From Paenibacillus oenotherae (GTDB lineage Bacteria > Bacillota > Bacilli > Paenibacillales > Paenibacillaceae), in assembly GCF_019443105.1 (NCBI RefSeq), contig NZ_JAHZIJ010000008.1, forward strand, positions 124,001 through 188,000: 64,000 nt of DNA, read 5' to 3'. How positions within the stretch are numbered: position 1 is the first letter of the stretch; each line of letters starts with the position of its first letter. The translations under genes and the position numbers were made by a program. This document shows, one piece after another, positions 36,124-44,729 of the stretch. A model generated the notes under the pieces. It ran no database searches. It had not been told where the DNA came from and was given only the letters and a program-made list of their open reading frames with translations.

Positions 36124-36954
36124 ATGCGAATCACAAGCGAAAATCTGGATCACACGATCCATACTAATGAACAGATTGCGAACCAGATTATAGATCACAT
36201 TCAATTCATTGAAAAACGTTTAATTAAGTGGCAGTCTCTTCCGATTGAGGAGCAAGCTTTTGAGATCCTAAAGGAACATAACTTGATTGAAGTTCCAATA
36301 CCTGATGAAAATTGGGGTGGCGCAATTCGTAAGTTTAAGAATAACAAAATGATTCCCATTATTAATACTTATCAACCACGGTTGTATCAATACTTTATCT
36401 ATTGGCATGAAATTTATCACTTGACTGAACGTGAAGAGATGCAAACTATGCATAAAGATGGTTACGAGATCTTCACCGAGTTTGATCTTAACGAGCGAAA
36501 AGCAGATTACTTTGCAAGTCAAATGATCTTTGGAAGAACAGATCTTTATGATTTCTTCCACTCATTAAACACGAATGATTTCATTGAGCGAATTGCACAT
36601 TGCATGAAATCCTTTAGAGCCCCTTATAAAGCAGTCTTGATTGAACTGTATCAGATTGCCCATAAAAATAATCACATTCAACTGCAGAGTGAAATCAAAA
36701 AGCATTTTGATCTAAGTCATAAACCAACTGATTGGGAGATTATTTTTCAAGAGAATGGTCTGGATGATTCTTTGATTAAACCTTCATACGTGACGAATAT
36801 GAACGCGATCATTAAAACAATCCAAGAAGAAATCAAAAAGCATCCTGATGTCCAGTTCTATCAAGATAACTTGAATTTAATTAAGGAATGGGAGCTAAAA
36901 TACAAAAACGTTCAGCGTGAAGCCAAAGGAGTAGGGGATGGGCAACTATCGTGA
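36124..36954 (+). CDS. ImmA/IrrE-family metallopeptidase
   Basis: The 276-residue protein has the zinc motif HEIYH (residues 95-99) in FIYWHEIYHLTERE, and the third ligand Glu124 in NERKADYFASQMIFG, the ImmA/IrrE pattern. Members cleave XRE-type repressors (ImmA of ICEBs1, IrrE of Deinococcus) or act in toxin-antitoxin loci. The C-terminal extension of about 130 residues is polar and has no domain I recognise. The 3' end overlaps the PIN-like gene by 17 bases, which implies coupled translation. Composition is AT-rich. Confidence 0.85.
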   Translation: MRITSENLDHTIHTNEQIANQIIDHIQFIEKRLIKWQSLPIEEQAFEILKEHNLIEVPIPDENWGGAIRKFKNNKMIPIINTYQPRLYQYFIYWHEIYHLTEREEMQTMHKDGYEIFTEFDLNERKADYFASQMIFGRTDLYDFFHSLNTNDFIERIAHCMKSFRAPYKAVLIELYQIAHKNNHIQLQSEIKKHFDLSHKPTDWEIIFQENGLDDSLIKPSYVTNMNAIIKTIQEEIKKHPDVQFYQDNLNLIKEWELKYKNVQREAKGVGDGQLS

Positions 36955-37786
36955 CCTAAGTCAGTTATTACGAGAAATGACTGATGCAAAGATTTTGATT
37001 TTGGATACAAACAATATCCAGTTTTATTATCAACACGAGAACGTATTGCCTAAGTCGGCAATCTTCGCTCCATATGACCTTATTCTTATTCCATGTTGGG
37101 TTCAAAATGAATATGGTCATCACGAAGGGAAATCAGCATATATACACTCCATCTCTAAGCCTTTGATTGTTATTGATGAGACTGAGGATTACTTAGAGAT
37201 GATCGAATATAATGATCAGCGACTTTTAGAGTTATTCCGAGTTGCATCAACTGGATTTCGTGAAGCATTGCGGTTCATTCACATTTGCAAAAAAGATCAT
37301 CCCATTTTACCTGACACATGGATAGATGACTTTTACGATCAAGGTTTTGAGACGAGGGAAACTACATCAGGCCTGACTACCAAGAAGAATGCTGGTGAAG
37401 TTTCAATTGTATCTCTGTGTTTCTTGTTGCTGTCTCACTTTAGCAATCATGTTGCATCTATTACTTTGGCATCTAGTGATTATGGTACATACCATCTAAA
37501 AGACAAGGTGCTTAGTGAAGCCAATTCACCACTATTACATCTTGGAATTTCGCTTGCGCCGCCAATTTCTTTTCAAAGTACAGACGTCGTAATCTACAAC
37601 GCATTAAAAACAGGTCTAATCCAGCCTCAACAAATTCACGATTTACGAAATCATACAAAAGAGCGGTCGTTACTTTATCTCGAAAATTTTTCAGATCGAG
37701 ACTCGGCAATTCACCATCACCTTGTTGACATCCCCACCTTCATTTCGATCTGTTCCGATCATGAAAAATATAAAGTGATTTTTTAG
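36938..37786 (+). CDS. PIN-like nuclease-domain protein of the XRE-ImmA/IrrE module
   Basis: The N-terminal part reads as a PIN fold. Asp23 follows a beta strand (ILILDTNNIQFYY), Glu58 is in LIPCWVQNEYGHHEG, Glu154 in KKNAGEVSIVSL and Asp181 in ITLASSDYGTYHL. These four acids have the spacing of PIN ribonuclease active sites. The remaining 90 residues are unassigned. At 282 residues it is longer than VapC-type toxins. The GGAGTAGGGG site lies inside the peptidase gene. A toxin or effector RNase role is inferred from fold and context only. Confidence 0.65.
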   Translation: MGNYRDLSQLLREMTDAKILILDTNNIQFYYQHENVLPKSAIFAPYDLILIPCWVQNEYGHHEGKSAYIHSISKPLIVIDETEDYLEMIEYNDQRLLELFRVASTGFREALRFIHICKKDHPILPDTWIDDFYDQGFETRETTSGLTTKKNAGEVSIVSLCFLLLSHFSNHVASITLASSDYGTYHLKDKVLSEANSPLLHLGISLAPPISFQSTDVVIYNALKTGLIQPQQIHDLRNHTKERSLLYLENFSDRDSAIHHHLVDIPTFISICSDHEKYKVIF

Positions 37787-37803
37787 TACTTGGCGAGTTG
37801 AAC

Positions 37804-39189
37804 CTACGACTCTGGTAATCGCCCTGATTCCTGCTGTCTCCGATTCATGAATACTAAGGACAATGCAACGCCCGCGAGGATAATTCCAAGCAATCGAAAT
37901 CCCCCGAAACTGAAGTTATCTCCCATTACGATACCTATCAATAAAGAAGAGAGAATGGCTCCCAGGTTTCTTGCTGTACTAAATAATCCAGATACTACAC
38001 CGATGATTTCTTTTGGAGAACTTCTGAATAAGGCCGCTTGCATTCCGACACTGTTTAGCCCATTGCAAATACCGAACACAGCTAGCGCCAAACAGACGCT
38101 GATAACCGGTGAAGTTTGATTCCATGTCACGATCCAGACGGCACCCAATGTCATTAGAATTGCGGCCACGAACAGTGCTGGCCTAGGCCCTGATTTGTCG
38201 ATCCATCGTCCTGCTAGTGGAGAAGCAACGAGCGAGCACAAACCTAAGCTCAACATAAGAATCCCTGTATGGAACTCGCTGACATGACGTACCGTTTGCA
38301 AGTAGGATGGAATCCCGAAAAAGAGCGTATAAAAAAGCAAGTTAACAATCATAAACTCGACATTGACCCAAGTTATCGCAGGATATTTGGCGAGTGTGCG
38401 CAAAGGAATAAAGGGTGATTCCGCTTTTAATTCATGTCGTACAAAAACGCCTAATAGAGTAAGACCGATCAGCACGGCCACGACACTTATGAATGAGACA
38501 GGCTCAGATGGTTTTATCGATAGTAATCCCACTAGCAGGGGAATCAGACCCGTTGTGAAGAGCAGAATCCCTAGCGCATCAATCGAATCCAACCATTTGC
38601 GAAAGGACATGCTGTGTGCAGCGGATGTTGGCATTTCGTCCGTAGGAATCGTCCTCCAACAGAATAGAAAGCTCAGTAACACGAACGGAATATTGATGAA
38701 AAAGATTGCGGGCCAATCCCACCAATGAATCAAAACCCCGCCAATAAAGGGGCCAATGGCCGCCGCTCCGGATTGGAAGATGGTCAGGACGGATAGCGCA
38801 GTCGCTTGCTTCTCCTTAATATGAATTCGAATAACGGCCATTCCAACCGCAATCATCATGCTGGTTCCGATGGATTGCACAATGCGGAACACGATGAGCC
38901 AACCAAAGCTTGATGAGAAAGGAGCTAATAGTGATGCGACGAGGGCTACTATAAGCCCGGTAAGAAATATTTTCTTGCGACCGAATAAATCACTGGCTTT
39001 TCCCACGAGAGGATTAGAGATCGCACTTGCAATATAGAAGGTGAAAATAATCCAGGAAACAACGGTAAAGTCAAGTTGGAACACATGCTGCAGCCTGGGA
39101 ATAGCAACCGCAATCATTGAAGAATTTAATGGGTTGAGCAGCATTCCTAGTCCAACGGAAATCATCAACCACCAGCTGCGAGCACTCAT
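37804..39189 (-). CDS. MFS drug-exporter-like transporter
   Basis: The 461-residue protein has 12-14 membrane helices. The start resembles DHA2 exporters (LNSSMIAVAIPRLQHVFQ, then VVSWIIFTFYIASA), with motif A GKASDLFGRKKIF and a motif C-like AIGPFIGGVLIHWWDWPAIF. It probably exports a drug or metabolite by proton antiport. It is divergent from a LysR gene, which likely controls it. The 3' end abuts the PIN gene tail to tail with only 17 bases between, so the insertion of that module was tight. Confidence 0.88.
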   Translation of the reverse strand: MSARSWWLMISVGLGMLLNPLNSSMIAVAIPRLQHVFQLDFTVVSWIIFTFYIASAISNPLVGKASDLFGRKKIFLTGLIVALVASLLAPFSSSFGWLIVFRIVQSIGTSMMIAVGMAVIRIHIKEKQATALSVLTIFQSGAAAIGPFIGGVLIHWWDWPAIFFINIPFVLLSFLFCWRTIPTDEMPTSAAHSMSFRKWLDSIDALGILLFTTGLIPLLVGLLSIKPSEPVSFISVVAVLIGLTLLGVFVRHELKAESPFIPLRTLAKYPAITWVNVEFMIVNLLFYTLFFGIPSYLQTVRHVSEFHTGILMLSLGLCSLVASPLAGRWIDKSGPRPALFVAAILMTLGAVWIVTWNQTSPVISVCLALAVFGICNGLNSVGMQAALFRSSPKEIIGVVSGLFSTARNLGAILSSLLIGIVMGDNFSFGGFRLLGIILAGVALSLVFMNRRQQESGRLPES

Positions 39190-39302
39190 TTTGAGCTCCC
39201 CCCAAAGTGTTTTGATGATATCGTAATGGAAATCTGTTATTTATTCCAACGCATTTTATGCTATGATCTCATTGATTCAGAGGAATGAGTGGAGGGCGTA
39301 TA

Positions 39303-40190
39303 ATGGAACTTCTTCAATTGCAATATTTTCTCACGGTTGCTAGATTGGAACATATGACTGAAGCTGCACAAAGGCTGCACGTTACTCAATCGTCACTAAG
39401 CAAAACGATTGGGCGCCTGGAGGAGGATCTCGGAGCCCCTCTATTCGACCGAACAGGGAGGAAGCTGCGACTCAATGAGTTCGGAAGCAGATTCCTTCTC
39501 CGTGCAGAAAGGGCTTTGTTTGAGTTGGAACAGGGGAAGCAGGAGATTAGCGATTGGTCCAGTCCGGAGAATGGCTCCATCAAGTTGGCGGTGACCACCG
39601 CAAGCGCGTTGCCGAATATCCTTCGAGAGTTTCGGAAGAAGCGGCCTAATGTCCAATTTCATGTGCAAATGGTTAACACGCAGACAATGACTGCGCTTCT
39701 TCATCGGGGAGAGGTCGATTATTGCTTATCTTCACCCCCGATGCAAGAGGATGACATTGAGTCTCAAATTGTGTTTATCGACCCCATCCTTGTAGCGGTT
39801 CCAAAGGGGCATCGGCTGGCCAACCGAAACAGCGTATCCTTAACTGAACTTAGGGATGAATGGTTTGTCGGTGTAAAGAAAGGCTACGGTGCTCGCGATT
39901 TCGTGGACTCTTTATGCCAATCGGCTGGATTTGTACCCAGGTTTGTGTATGAGGGTGATGAACCTGCAAGGCTAAGCGCTTTTGTAGAAGCCGAGATTGG
40001 CATAGCCTTCATACCAAGCACTGCACGAAATTCCAAGGAAAATATCCAATATCTCCAAGTAAAGGAACATGAATTGGTACGGAAGATCGCTTTATCATGG
40101 CACAAAAGTCGGTATATTTCACGGGCTGCTCTGGAATTCCGTGAGGTAGTGGTAGCGTATTTCAGGACTTTATCCAGTGGTAACCAGTAA
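39303..40190 (+). CDS. LysR-family transcriptional regulator
   Basis: The 295-residue protein has an N-terminal winged helix (LLQLQYFLTVARLEHMTEAA, then QRLHVTQSSLSKTIGRLEED) and the LysR substrate-binding domain (GSIKLAVTTASALPNILREF, with VAVPKGHRLANRNSVSLTEL). The ATG at 39303 has TGGAGGG upstream; an earlier in-frame start at 39285 lacks a site. The divergent MFS gene is its likely target. Confidence 0.9.
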   Translation: MELLQLQYFLTVARLEHMTEAAQRLHVTQSSLSKTIGRLEEDLGAPLFDRTGRKLRLNEFGSRFLLRAERALFELEQGKQEISDWSSPENGSIKLAVTTASALPNILREFRKKRPNVQFHVQMVNTQTMTALLHRGEVDYCLSSPPMQEDDIESQIVFIDPILVAVPKGHRLANRNSVSLTELRDEWFVGVKKGYGARDFVDSLCQSAGFVPRFVYEGDEPARLSAFVEAEIGIAFIPSTARNSKENIQYLQVKEHELVRKIALSWHKSRYISRAALEFREVVVAYFRTLSSGNQ

Positions 40191-40648
40191 GAGGATTATT
40201 CTGCACATTGGGCAACGCAAGAGGGAGTAGGCGGGAAGTGTCCTTTGTAGGTTTATGGGATTTCATATCATTAGGAGGTCTAGGGGCAAAGAGCTCTTTA
40301 GAAAAGAAGTAGATTCACATCTATTTACCGTGAGCCTAAATGGATTTAACTTAAAAATCAAAATTGAAATGATTACACAAATATATATATATTTTTTTTA
40401 AAGCCTGAAACACTTATTCAAATGGCGAGGTTCTTTTATGAGAAAACTAGATTAAAAAGGGAAGAAGGATATTTTGGAGTTGGATATTTAAATGAGAAGA
40501 ACATCTGGATTTAATGCTCGTTTGTTTTTCAAAGATGCCACTCCTTCATTTAAACCATATTCACGCATCGGGCGGTCGAGAACGGCCATCGTTAGACTAT
40601 TCAAGCACGTCGCTCTGGCATTTTTGAAAAAAGCTCAATAATTTGACC
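40191..40648. other. Gene-free stretch
   Basis: I see no supported gene between the LysR stop and the MFS remnant. A 49-codon frame at 40492-40641 lacks a ribosome binding site and recognisable features. An AT-rich run (ATATATATAT then eight T) occurs near 40380-40401. Confidence 0.5.
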
Positions 40649-40863
40649 ATGATTCGTTTGGGGATGGAAGATATAGCCATCGGCGTCCTGTTATTACTGC
40701 TGCCCATTCGCGACTTCGTATTTCCGATCCGTTTATGACTGGTCGGACTTGGCTGCGCACCGATCTATTCGAACATGCTGCACCAGACGCCACATAACTT
40801 CGGCAGGAGTTATCCAAATCCGTCATGGGCGTCCAGATGGTATCGGCCTTTGTGGGTACATGA
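40649..40863 (+). pseudogene. Remnant of an MFS transporter
   Basis: One frame encodes GVLLLLLPIRDFVFPIRL, then a TGA stop, then VGLGCAPIYSNMLHQTPHNF. After a one-base shift it continues as QELSKSVMGVQMVSAFVGT. The PIY...TPxNFG...SxxxxGxQMxxAxxG pattern is that of a late transmembrane segment of sugar-type MFS transporters. An internal stop plus a frameshift, and the lack of both ends, make this a decayed fragment. Confidence 0.6.
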
Positions 40864-40870
40864 ATTTCAT

Positions 40871-41302
40871 TTACATCTCTTTAAAATACCTGAATCGGTA
40901 ATAAGTCCCATACCCAACGATAAACAGATAGGCACAAACCAATAGCAATACCATTGTTAAATCTATATCCATCAAGGCCAATGCTGTGATCAAGGCTCCA
41001 AACACAAAAATCATCATGTCATATGCTTTCGCTTTTGCCCGATTAGCGATTGCCAGATTACGCTCGTCGTTCTTCTCGATCTCTAGCTGCTTGGCAGCGG
41101 CAGGATTATGCTTCATCACGTAGCGGTTCATGATTTCTCCCATACCGTGACCGAACATACCGGCGCCAAGTCCAACGCAGATATAAGGCAACGCTCGCAG
41201 CCAACCTTGCGGATCTTCAATTGTTTTGATGAAGTACAGACCGACTGCTAGTATTGCTACGCCTGCAAAGGTAATCAAATAAGACGAAACTGGTTTGTTC
41301 AT
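40871..41302 (-). CDS. Membrane protein of DUF2178/DUF6442 type
   Basis: The 143-residue protein has four helices in two hairpins (about 8-25, 36-55, 96-112 and 115-133) separated by a charged segment, EIEKNDERNLAIANRAKAKA. That segment with ERN is the hallmark of this membrane family, usually paired with a small XRE regulator. The role is unknown. It overlaps the XRE gene by four bases and is co-transcribed with it from the promoter at 41548. Confidence 0.78.
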   Translation of the reverse strand: MNKPVSSYLITFAGVAILAVGLYFIKTIEDPQGWLRALPYICVGLGAGMFGHGMGEIMNRYVMKHNPAAAKQLEIEKNDERNLAIANRAKAKAYDMMIFVFGALITALALMDIDLTMVLLLVCAYLFIVGYGTYYRFRYFKEM

Positions 41303-41505
41303 ACCTTGTCATCCTCCTCATAAATAAAGATTTCTTCGATACTCATACCGAAAAAACGGGCAATCTTGAACGCTAAAAGGATCGATGGGTTATAACGACC
41401 GTTTTCCAGCGAACCGATCGTTTGCCTTGACACTTCAAGTGCCGCTGCTAATTCTTCTTGCTTAATCCCGTGTTGCTTGCGGATTTCTTCCAAACGGTTG
41501 TTCAA
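41299..41505 (-). CDS. Small XRE-family transcriptional regulator
   Basis: The protein has about 68 residues from a TTG at 41505, which has AGGAGG with ideal spacing. The in-frame ATG at 41523 would overlap that site and is rejected. The HTH is textbook: IRKQHGIKQEELAAALEVSR, QTIGSLENGRYNPS, then LAFKIARFFGMSIEEIF. This YozG/YvaO-like class forms autoregulated pairs with a membrane protein. The perfect palindrome at 41523-41540 is its probable operator. Confidence 0.88.
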   Translation of the reverse strand: MNNRLEEIRKQHGIKQEELAAALEVSRQTIGSLENGRYNPSILLAFKIARFFGMSIEEIFIYEEDDKV

Positions 41506-41522
41506 TACGTTCCTCCTCCTCA

Positions 41523-41540
41523 TGGAAAGCTAGCTTTCCA
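41523..41540. promoter_or_regulatory. Probable XRE operator
   Basis: TGGAAAGCTAGCTTTCCA is a perfect 18-bp palindrome between the -10 element and the start of the XRE gene, near the expected transcription start. A half-site, CTTTCCA, recurs at 41582-41588. Confidence 0.75.
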
Positions 41541-41547
41541 CAAGAAA

Positions 41548-41576
41548 AGCATATCGTGCAACGCGATCAATGTCAA
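41548..41576 (-). promoter_or_regulatory. Promoter of the XRE/membrane protein operon
   Basis: On the minus strand TTGACA (41576-41571), 17 bases, TATGCT (41553-41548). The -10 is followed directly by the operator palindrome, a simple autorepression layout. Confidence 0.8.
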
Positions 41577-41737
41577 GCGTACTTTCCATTTTAATAAATT
41601 TAATTCTTTATAAATCGAGGTACAGTGATTAATTGTTTAAATAAAAGTCTGAAAAAAAGTAAATCTTTCGCTTTTATTCTATAAATGACATGATAGATGT
41701 ACGGGCTGAGAAATAGTAAAGGATGGAGGCGATAGTC

Positions 41738-42691
41738 GTGTCATCGCAATATCTTGTTAGGGAGTTCTGTGAGGATGACAACTTCGAGAGTTTTAACCAA
41801 CTTGTGTGGGATGAGCATATAAGAAGAGGGAAACGAAACGGTGTAACAATGAAGGGTGATTTTTCTATTGACTACAGTCAAAAGATTATCAGTAAAGAAC
41901 AGTATTTTTCTAATGATGATTCGTCTCATCCCATAAACAAAGGATATGTCCTTGAATCTGATGGAGAGCCTGTCGCTATATTGACAATCACCCTAGAGTT
42001 AGAAGGGAAAAATGGTACTATTCATAAGCTTGGAATTAAAGAGGGTTCAGAGGTATCATTAGAACCTTTGATAAACGCATGTAATACATATATTCAACAC
42101 AATGGAGGAAATACAGTCTACTGTTATTCCGAAATATCGCCTGGTCAAATTCATAATGCAGATATAGATTTTTGGGTTAATTATGGATTTAAACCAGAGC
42201 CATACTATGCGCAATGGGTTGTGATGAATGATTTTTTTAAGTGGCAACCACCAGCGGATCTCGAAGTTGACCGGGTACTGCCAGCAACTGATCTTGACAT
42301 TGATAGTATCTTAGAAATCCTTGAGGAAGACGGGGAGAGATATATTGCTGAGAATATCAGATATGAATTTTCTGAATGGACCCCTGAACATGTATTTATT
42401 AAGCTGTGCAATACAGATGGAGAGATTGATGGTGTTGCGTATTATAAAGTGAATCGAGATCGAGGAACGAATACGCTCGGTATACATATTCGGCCTAAAG
42501 CAAACGATCAAAGCCATTATCATGAGATCCGGCGATTCGTCCGCTGCACGTTAATGTCCATGAAACAGCTGAACTTATCCTATGCGGGTACACGAATGTC
42601 ATCAAGGAATTTATTGAGTATCATTGCCTTGTGTGCAGAAGGATTTTCATTGGCACCTATCGGGACGGTTGTGCTCCATAGATCAGTGTAG
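41738..42691 (+). CDS. GNAT-like N-acetyltransferase, two-domain
   Basis: The protein has about 317 residues from the GTG at 41738, 8 bases after GGAGG; the ATG at 41723 overlaps that site. The N-terminal half has GYVLESDGEPVAILTI and a GxxPEPYYAQWV-like ending (FWVNYGFKPEPYYAQWVVMN), typical of GNAT folds. The second half repeats a similar pattern (VAYYKVNRDRGTNTLGIHIR, ALCAEGFSLAPIGTVVL). Motif A is not sharp in the first half, so one half may be inactive. The substrate is unknown. It is followed 18 bases later by a CD3324-type gene. Confidence 0.65.
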   Translation: MSSQYLVREFCEDDNFESFNQLVWDEHIRRGKRNGVTMKGDFSIDYSQKIISKEQYFSNDDSSHPINKGYVLESDGEPVAILTITLELEGKNGTIHKLGIKEGSEVSLEPLINACNTYIQHNGGNTVYCYSEISPGQIHNADIDFWVNYGFKPEPYYAQWVVMNDFFKWQPPADLEVDRVLPATDLDIDSILEILEEDGERYIAENIRYEFSEWTPEHVFIKLCNTDGEIDGVAYYKVNRDRGTNTLGIHIRPKANDQSHYHEIRRFVRCTLMSMKQLNLSYAGTRMSSRNLLSIIALCAEGFSLAPIGTVVLHRSV

Positions 42692-42709
42692 AGGCGGGAG
42701 CAGAAGCCT

Positions 42710-42997
42710 ATGAAGAAATATGTAAACGCTAAAGATATACTTCCGGCGCAACTGGTAGAAGAAATTCAAAGATACGTTGATGGCACTCACTTATATATAC
42801 CGCAAAAATTACGTAAGGGCTGGGGGAGTCAGTCAGGTGCAAAGCAACGGCTTGAAATACGAAATTTAGAAATTCAAGTCTCCTTTCAATTAGGTATCAG
42901 TATTGAAGTCTTAGCGCCCAAATATGGTCTAAGCGAGGAGAGAATACGTTCAATTGTTTATTCTAAAACCACGGGAACCAGACATGATAAAGAATGA
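42710..42997 (+). CDS. CD3324-family small protein
   Basis: This 95-residue protein opens KYVNAKDILPAQLVEEIQRY and continues YIPQKLRKGWGSQSGAKQRL, the pattern of the CD3324 family. A short HTH-like segment follows (FQLGISIEVLAPKYGLSEER, then IRSIVYS). These proteins are common in Firmicutes and may be regulators; no function is established. It lies 18 bases after the acetyltransferase and is closed by the terminator at 43058. Confidence 0.75.
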   Translation: MKKYVNAKDILPAQLVEEIQRYVDGTHLYIPQKLRKGWGSQSGAKQRLEIRNLEIQVSFQLGISIEVLAPKYGLSEERIRSIVYSKTTGTRHDKE

Positions 42998-43057
42998 TAG
43001 CTCGGCGTTGTTTATTTTTCAAAGAATAGGCCATCCATTACCTGAAGATAACATGTT

Positions 43058-43084
43058 GAAGCTATTTATATAGCTTCTTTTTTT
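43058..43084 (+). terminator. Terminator after the CD3324-family gene
   Basis: GAAGCTAT (43058-43065), loop TTAT, ATAGCTTC (43070-43077), then a run of T to 43084: a compact intrinsic terminator. Confidence 0.8.
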
Positions 43085-43120
43085 GTGATTTTGAGTCATT
43101 CAGTAGATATTTTTTTAACC

Positions 43121-43148
43121 TGTAAACTTTTTATTTAGGATAACGTTG
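43121..43148 (+). promoter_or_regulatory. Possible ECF-sigma promoter before the sigma gene
   Basis: TGTAAAC (43121-43127), 16 bases, CGTTG (43144-43148) resembles the TGAAAC-N16-CGTC type recognised by ECF sigma factors. Its position just before the sigma gene suggests autoregulation. The match is imperfect. Confidence 0.4.
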
Positions 43149-43169
43149 TATGGGGGAGGGAGGAGAGAC

Positions 43170-43673
43170 ATGGGCAAACAAACAATGGACGAATTTTTGC
43201 AGCAAGTAGGGACCATGCTTTACCGTTATTTAAGAAAACGCGGTCTTACTCATGAGGATGCAGAAGATATCGTCCAAGATACATGTTATAAATTTTTATT
43301 ATACAAAGATGGAATTCGGTCAGATATAGTAATGAGCTGGTTATACCGAGTGGCGTCGAATCGATTCTACGATCTCAAACGAAAAGAAAAGCGTTATTCA
43401 ACAGCTGATGTCGATGCACTTCCGCTGATCGTCTTGACGAATATTCCTGAAATACGTGTTCTTGAAAAAGAAAGAGCAAGGGACATTAGAGAAACGCTAG
43501 AAACACTGCCCCGTTTCCAACAGGAATTATTAGTCTTGAAATATGAGTTGGAATTATCGTACAAAGAAATTTCCTCTTTACTCATGATGAATGAGAATAC
43601 GCTAAAAACTCATGTCAGACGGGCAAAGGAAAAATTTATTAAACAATTTCAGGAGGTTCTTCATAATGAATAA
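43170..43673 (+). CDS. ECF-type RNA polymerase sigma factor
   Basis: The 167-residue protein has region 2 (LYRYLRKRGLTHEDAEDIVQ, then DTCYKFLLYKDGIRS...WLYRVASNRFYDLKRKEKR) and region 4 (LPRFQQELLVLKYELELSYK, with EISSLLMMNENTLKTHVRRA). ATG 43170 has GGGAGGAGAG upstream; an earlier in-frame start at 43146 overlaps this purine-rich site. The anti-sigma gene overlaps its end by eight bases. The inducing stress is not evident. Confidence 0.9.
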   Translation: MGKQTMDEFLQQVGTMLYRYLRKRGLTHEDAEDIVQDTCYKFLLYKDGIRSDIVMSWLYRVASNRFYDLKRKEKRYSTADVDALPLIVLTNIPEIRVLEKERARDIRETLETLPRFQQELLVLKYELELSYKEISSLLMMNENTLKTHVRRAKEKFIKQFQEVLHNE

Positions 43674-44667
43674 TGAGACCAAAGATTTTGTGTTCGATGA
43701 ACAACAGACTAGGAAATTAGTAAGGAAGGCCAAGCTTCGGTCGACAATGAAAATCATTGGGGTTTCGGTAATTGTTACGCCAATTATTCTTTTGATCTTG
43801 TTGTACGGATTAAGACAGTTATCATTACACAATGCTCAAAAGACAATGGATGAGATTATATTGTTTAATGAAATCAGTGCACCAAATGTTCATATCAGTA
43901 ATCAAACAGCCAATTACAATTTGTTTGGGGGTGAAATACAGACACATACCTATAAGATGCTTGGGAACAGGCCTTACATTTGGGAGCCTATTGAAGGGAA
44001 TTACAATGTCTTTGGAACCTATTCACCTCATTATGGTTCATACGGGGCCATACAATTGGATGGGTCTGCGTCATTGGCAGAATCCAATCAACTTGAAACA
44101 TTTAATTCTTACACTGGAGATAGAGAGATGTTTTTTTACCATCCTGAGATAGCATATGAATGGTATAAGGACAGTGTCAGCGAACTTGGCCAATTGGAGG
44201 AGGCTCTATTAGTAGAACTAGGGTTATCTTTTGATCAACCATACAGTCTTGATGAGATTGAAAGCAAACTACCTCCTAATGTGCAAATAGTGTGGTGGTG
44301 GGCTGATACATATACGGATGATCGTCTAAATTATATGAGGCACGGACAGGATACTGTGAAGGCTAATTCCCCGTTTATTTATGGATTTCATTCCAAACAA
44401 TCAAAACCCCGGCAATCTCAAAACGATTCTTTTGACGAGGTTGACTCATTTATTAAAAACATTGAGCACCTTCGAGAAAGTAAGAATTTCGAGTGGGAAG
44501 CAAACCAAGTATACCAATCATTAGTGGGGGAAGATGGAACTTTGGATAAAGGTGATATAAAAATTATTGGAGCCGTAGTGGCTGGAACGACAGAGCAACT
44601 GAAATCATTACAAAACCAAACCTACATTAAGGCCTCCACATTCGGGGTAATATCGGATCGAAAATAG
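43666..44667 (+). CDS. Membrane-anchored anti-sigma factor (Sigma_reg_N / Sigma_reg_C type)
   Basis: The 333-residue protein has a short cytoplasmic segment (DFVFDEQQTRKLVRKAKLRS), one membrane helix (about 32-52, IGVSVIVTPIILLILLYG) and an extracellular C-terminal domain. That domain carries SVSELGQLEEALLVELGLSF, QIVWWWADTYTD and PFIYGF, as in the Sigma_reg_C domain. It presumably sequesters the sigma factor encoded just upstream. The ATG at 43666 follows AGGAGG and lies inside the sigma gene's last codons, so the pair is translationally coupled. Confidence 0.88.
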   Translation: MNNETKDFVFDEQQTRKLVRKAKLRSTMKIIGVSVIVTPIILLILLYGLRQLSLHNAQKTMDEIILFNEISAPNVHISNQTANYNLFGGEIQTHTYKMLGNRPYIWEPIEGNYNVFGTYSPHYGSYGAIQLDGSASLAESNQLETFNSYTGDREMFFYHPEIAYEWYKDSVSELGQLEEALLVELGLSFDQPYSLDEIESKLPPNVQIVWWWADTYTDDRLNYMRHGQDTVKANSPFIYGFHSKQSKPRQSQNDSFDEVDSFIKNIEHLRESKNFEWEANQVYQSLVGEDGTLDKGDIKIIGAVVAGTTEQLKSLQNQTYIKASTFGVISDRK

Positions 44668-44671
44668 GGTC

Positions 44672-44720
44672 AACGCCAAATAACCCCCGTCTCATACAGA
44701 GACAGGGGTTATTTGGCGTT
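44672..44720. terminator. Long hairpin between convergent genes
   Basis: AACGCCAAATAACCCC (44672-44687) pairs exactly with 44705-44720, and GTCTC/GAGAC continues the stem inward after one mismatch, about 21 paired bases in all. No T-run follows on either strand, so it may act as a transcript-end stabiliser as well as a terminator. Confidence 0.6.
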
Positions 44721-44729
44721 CCTGCAAGC

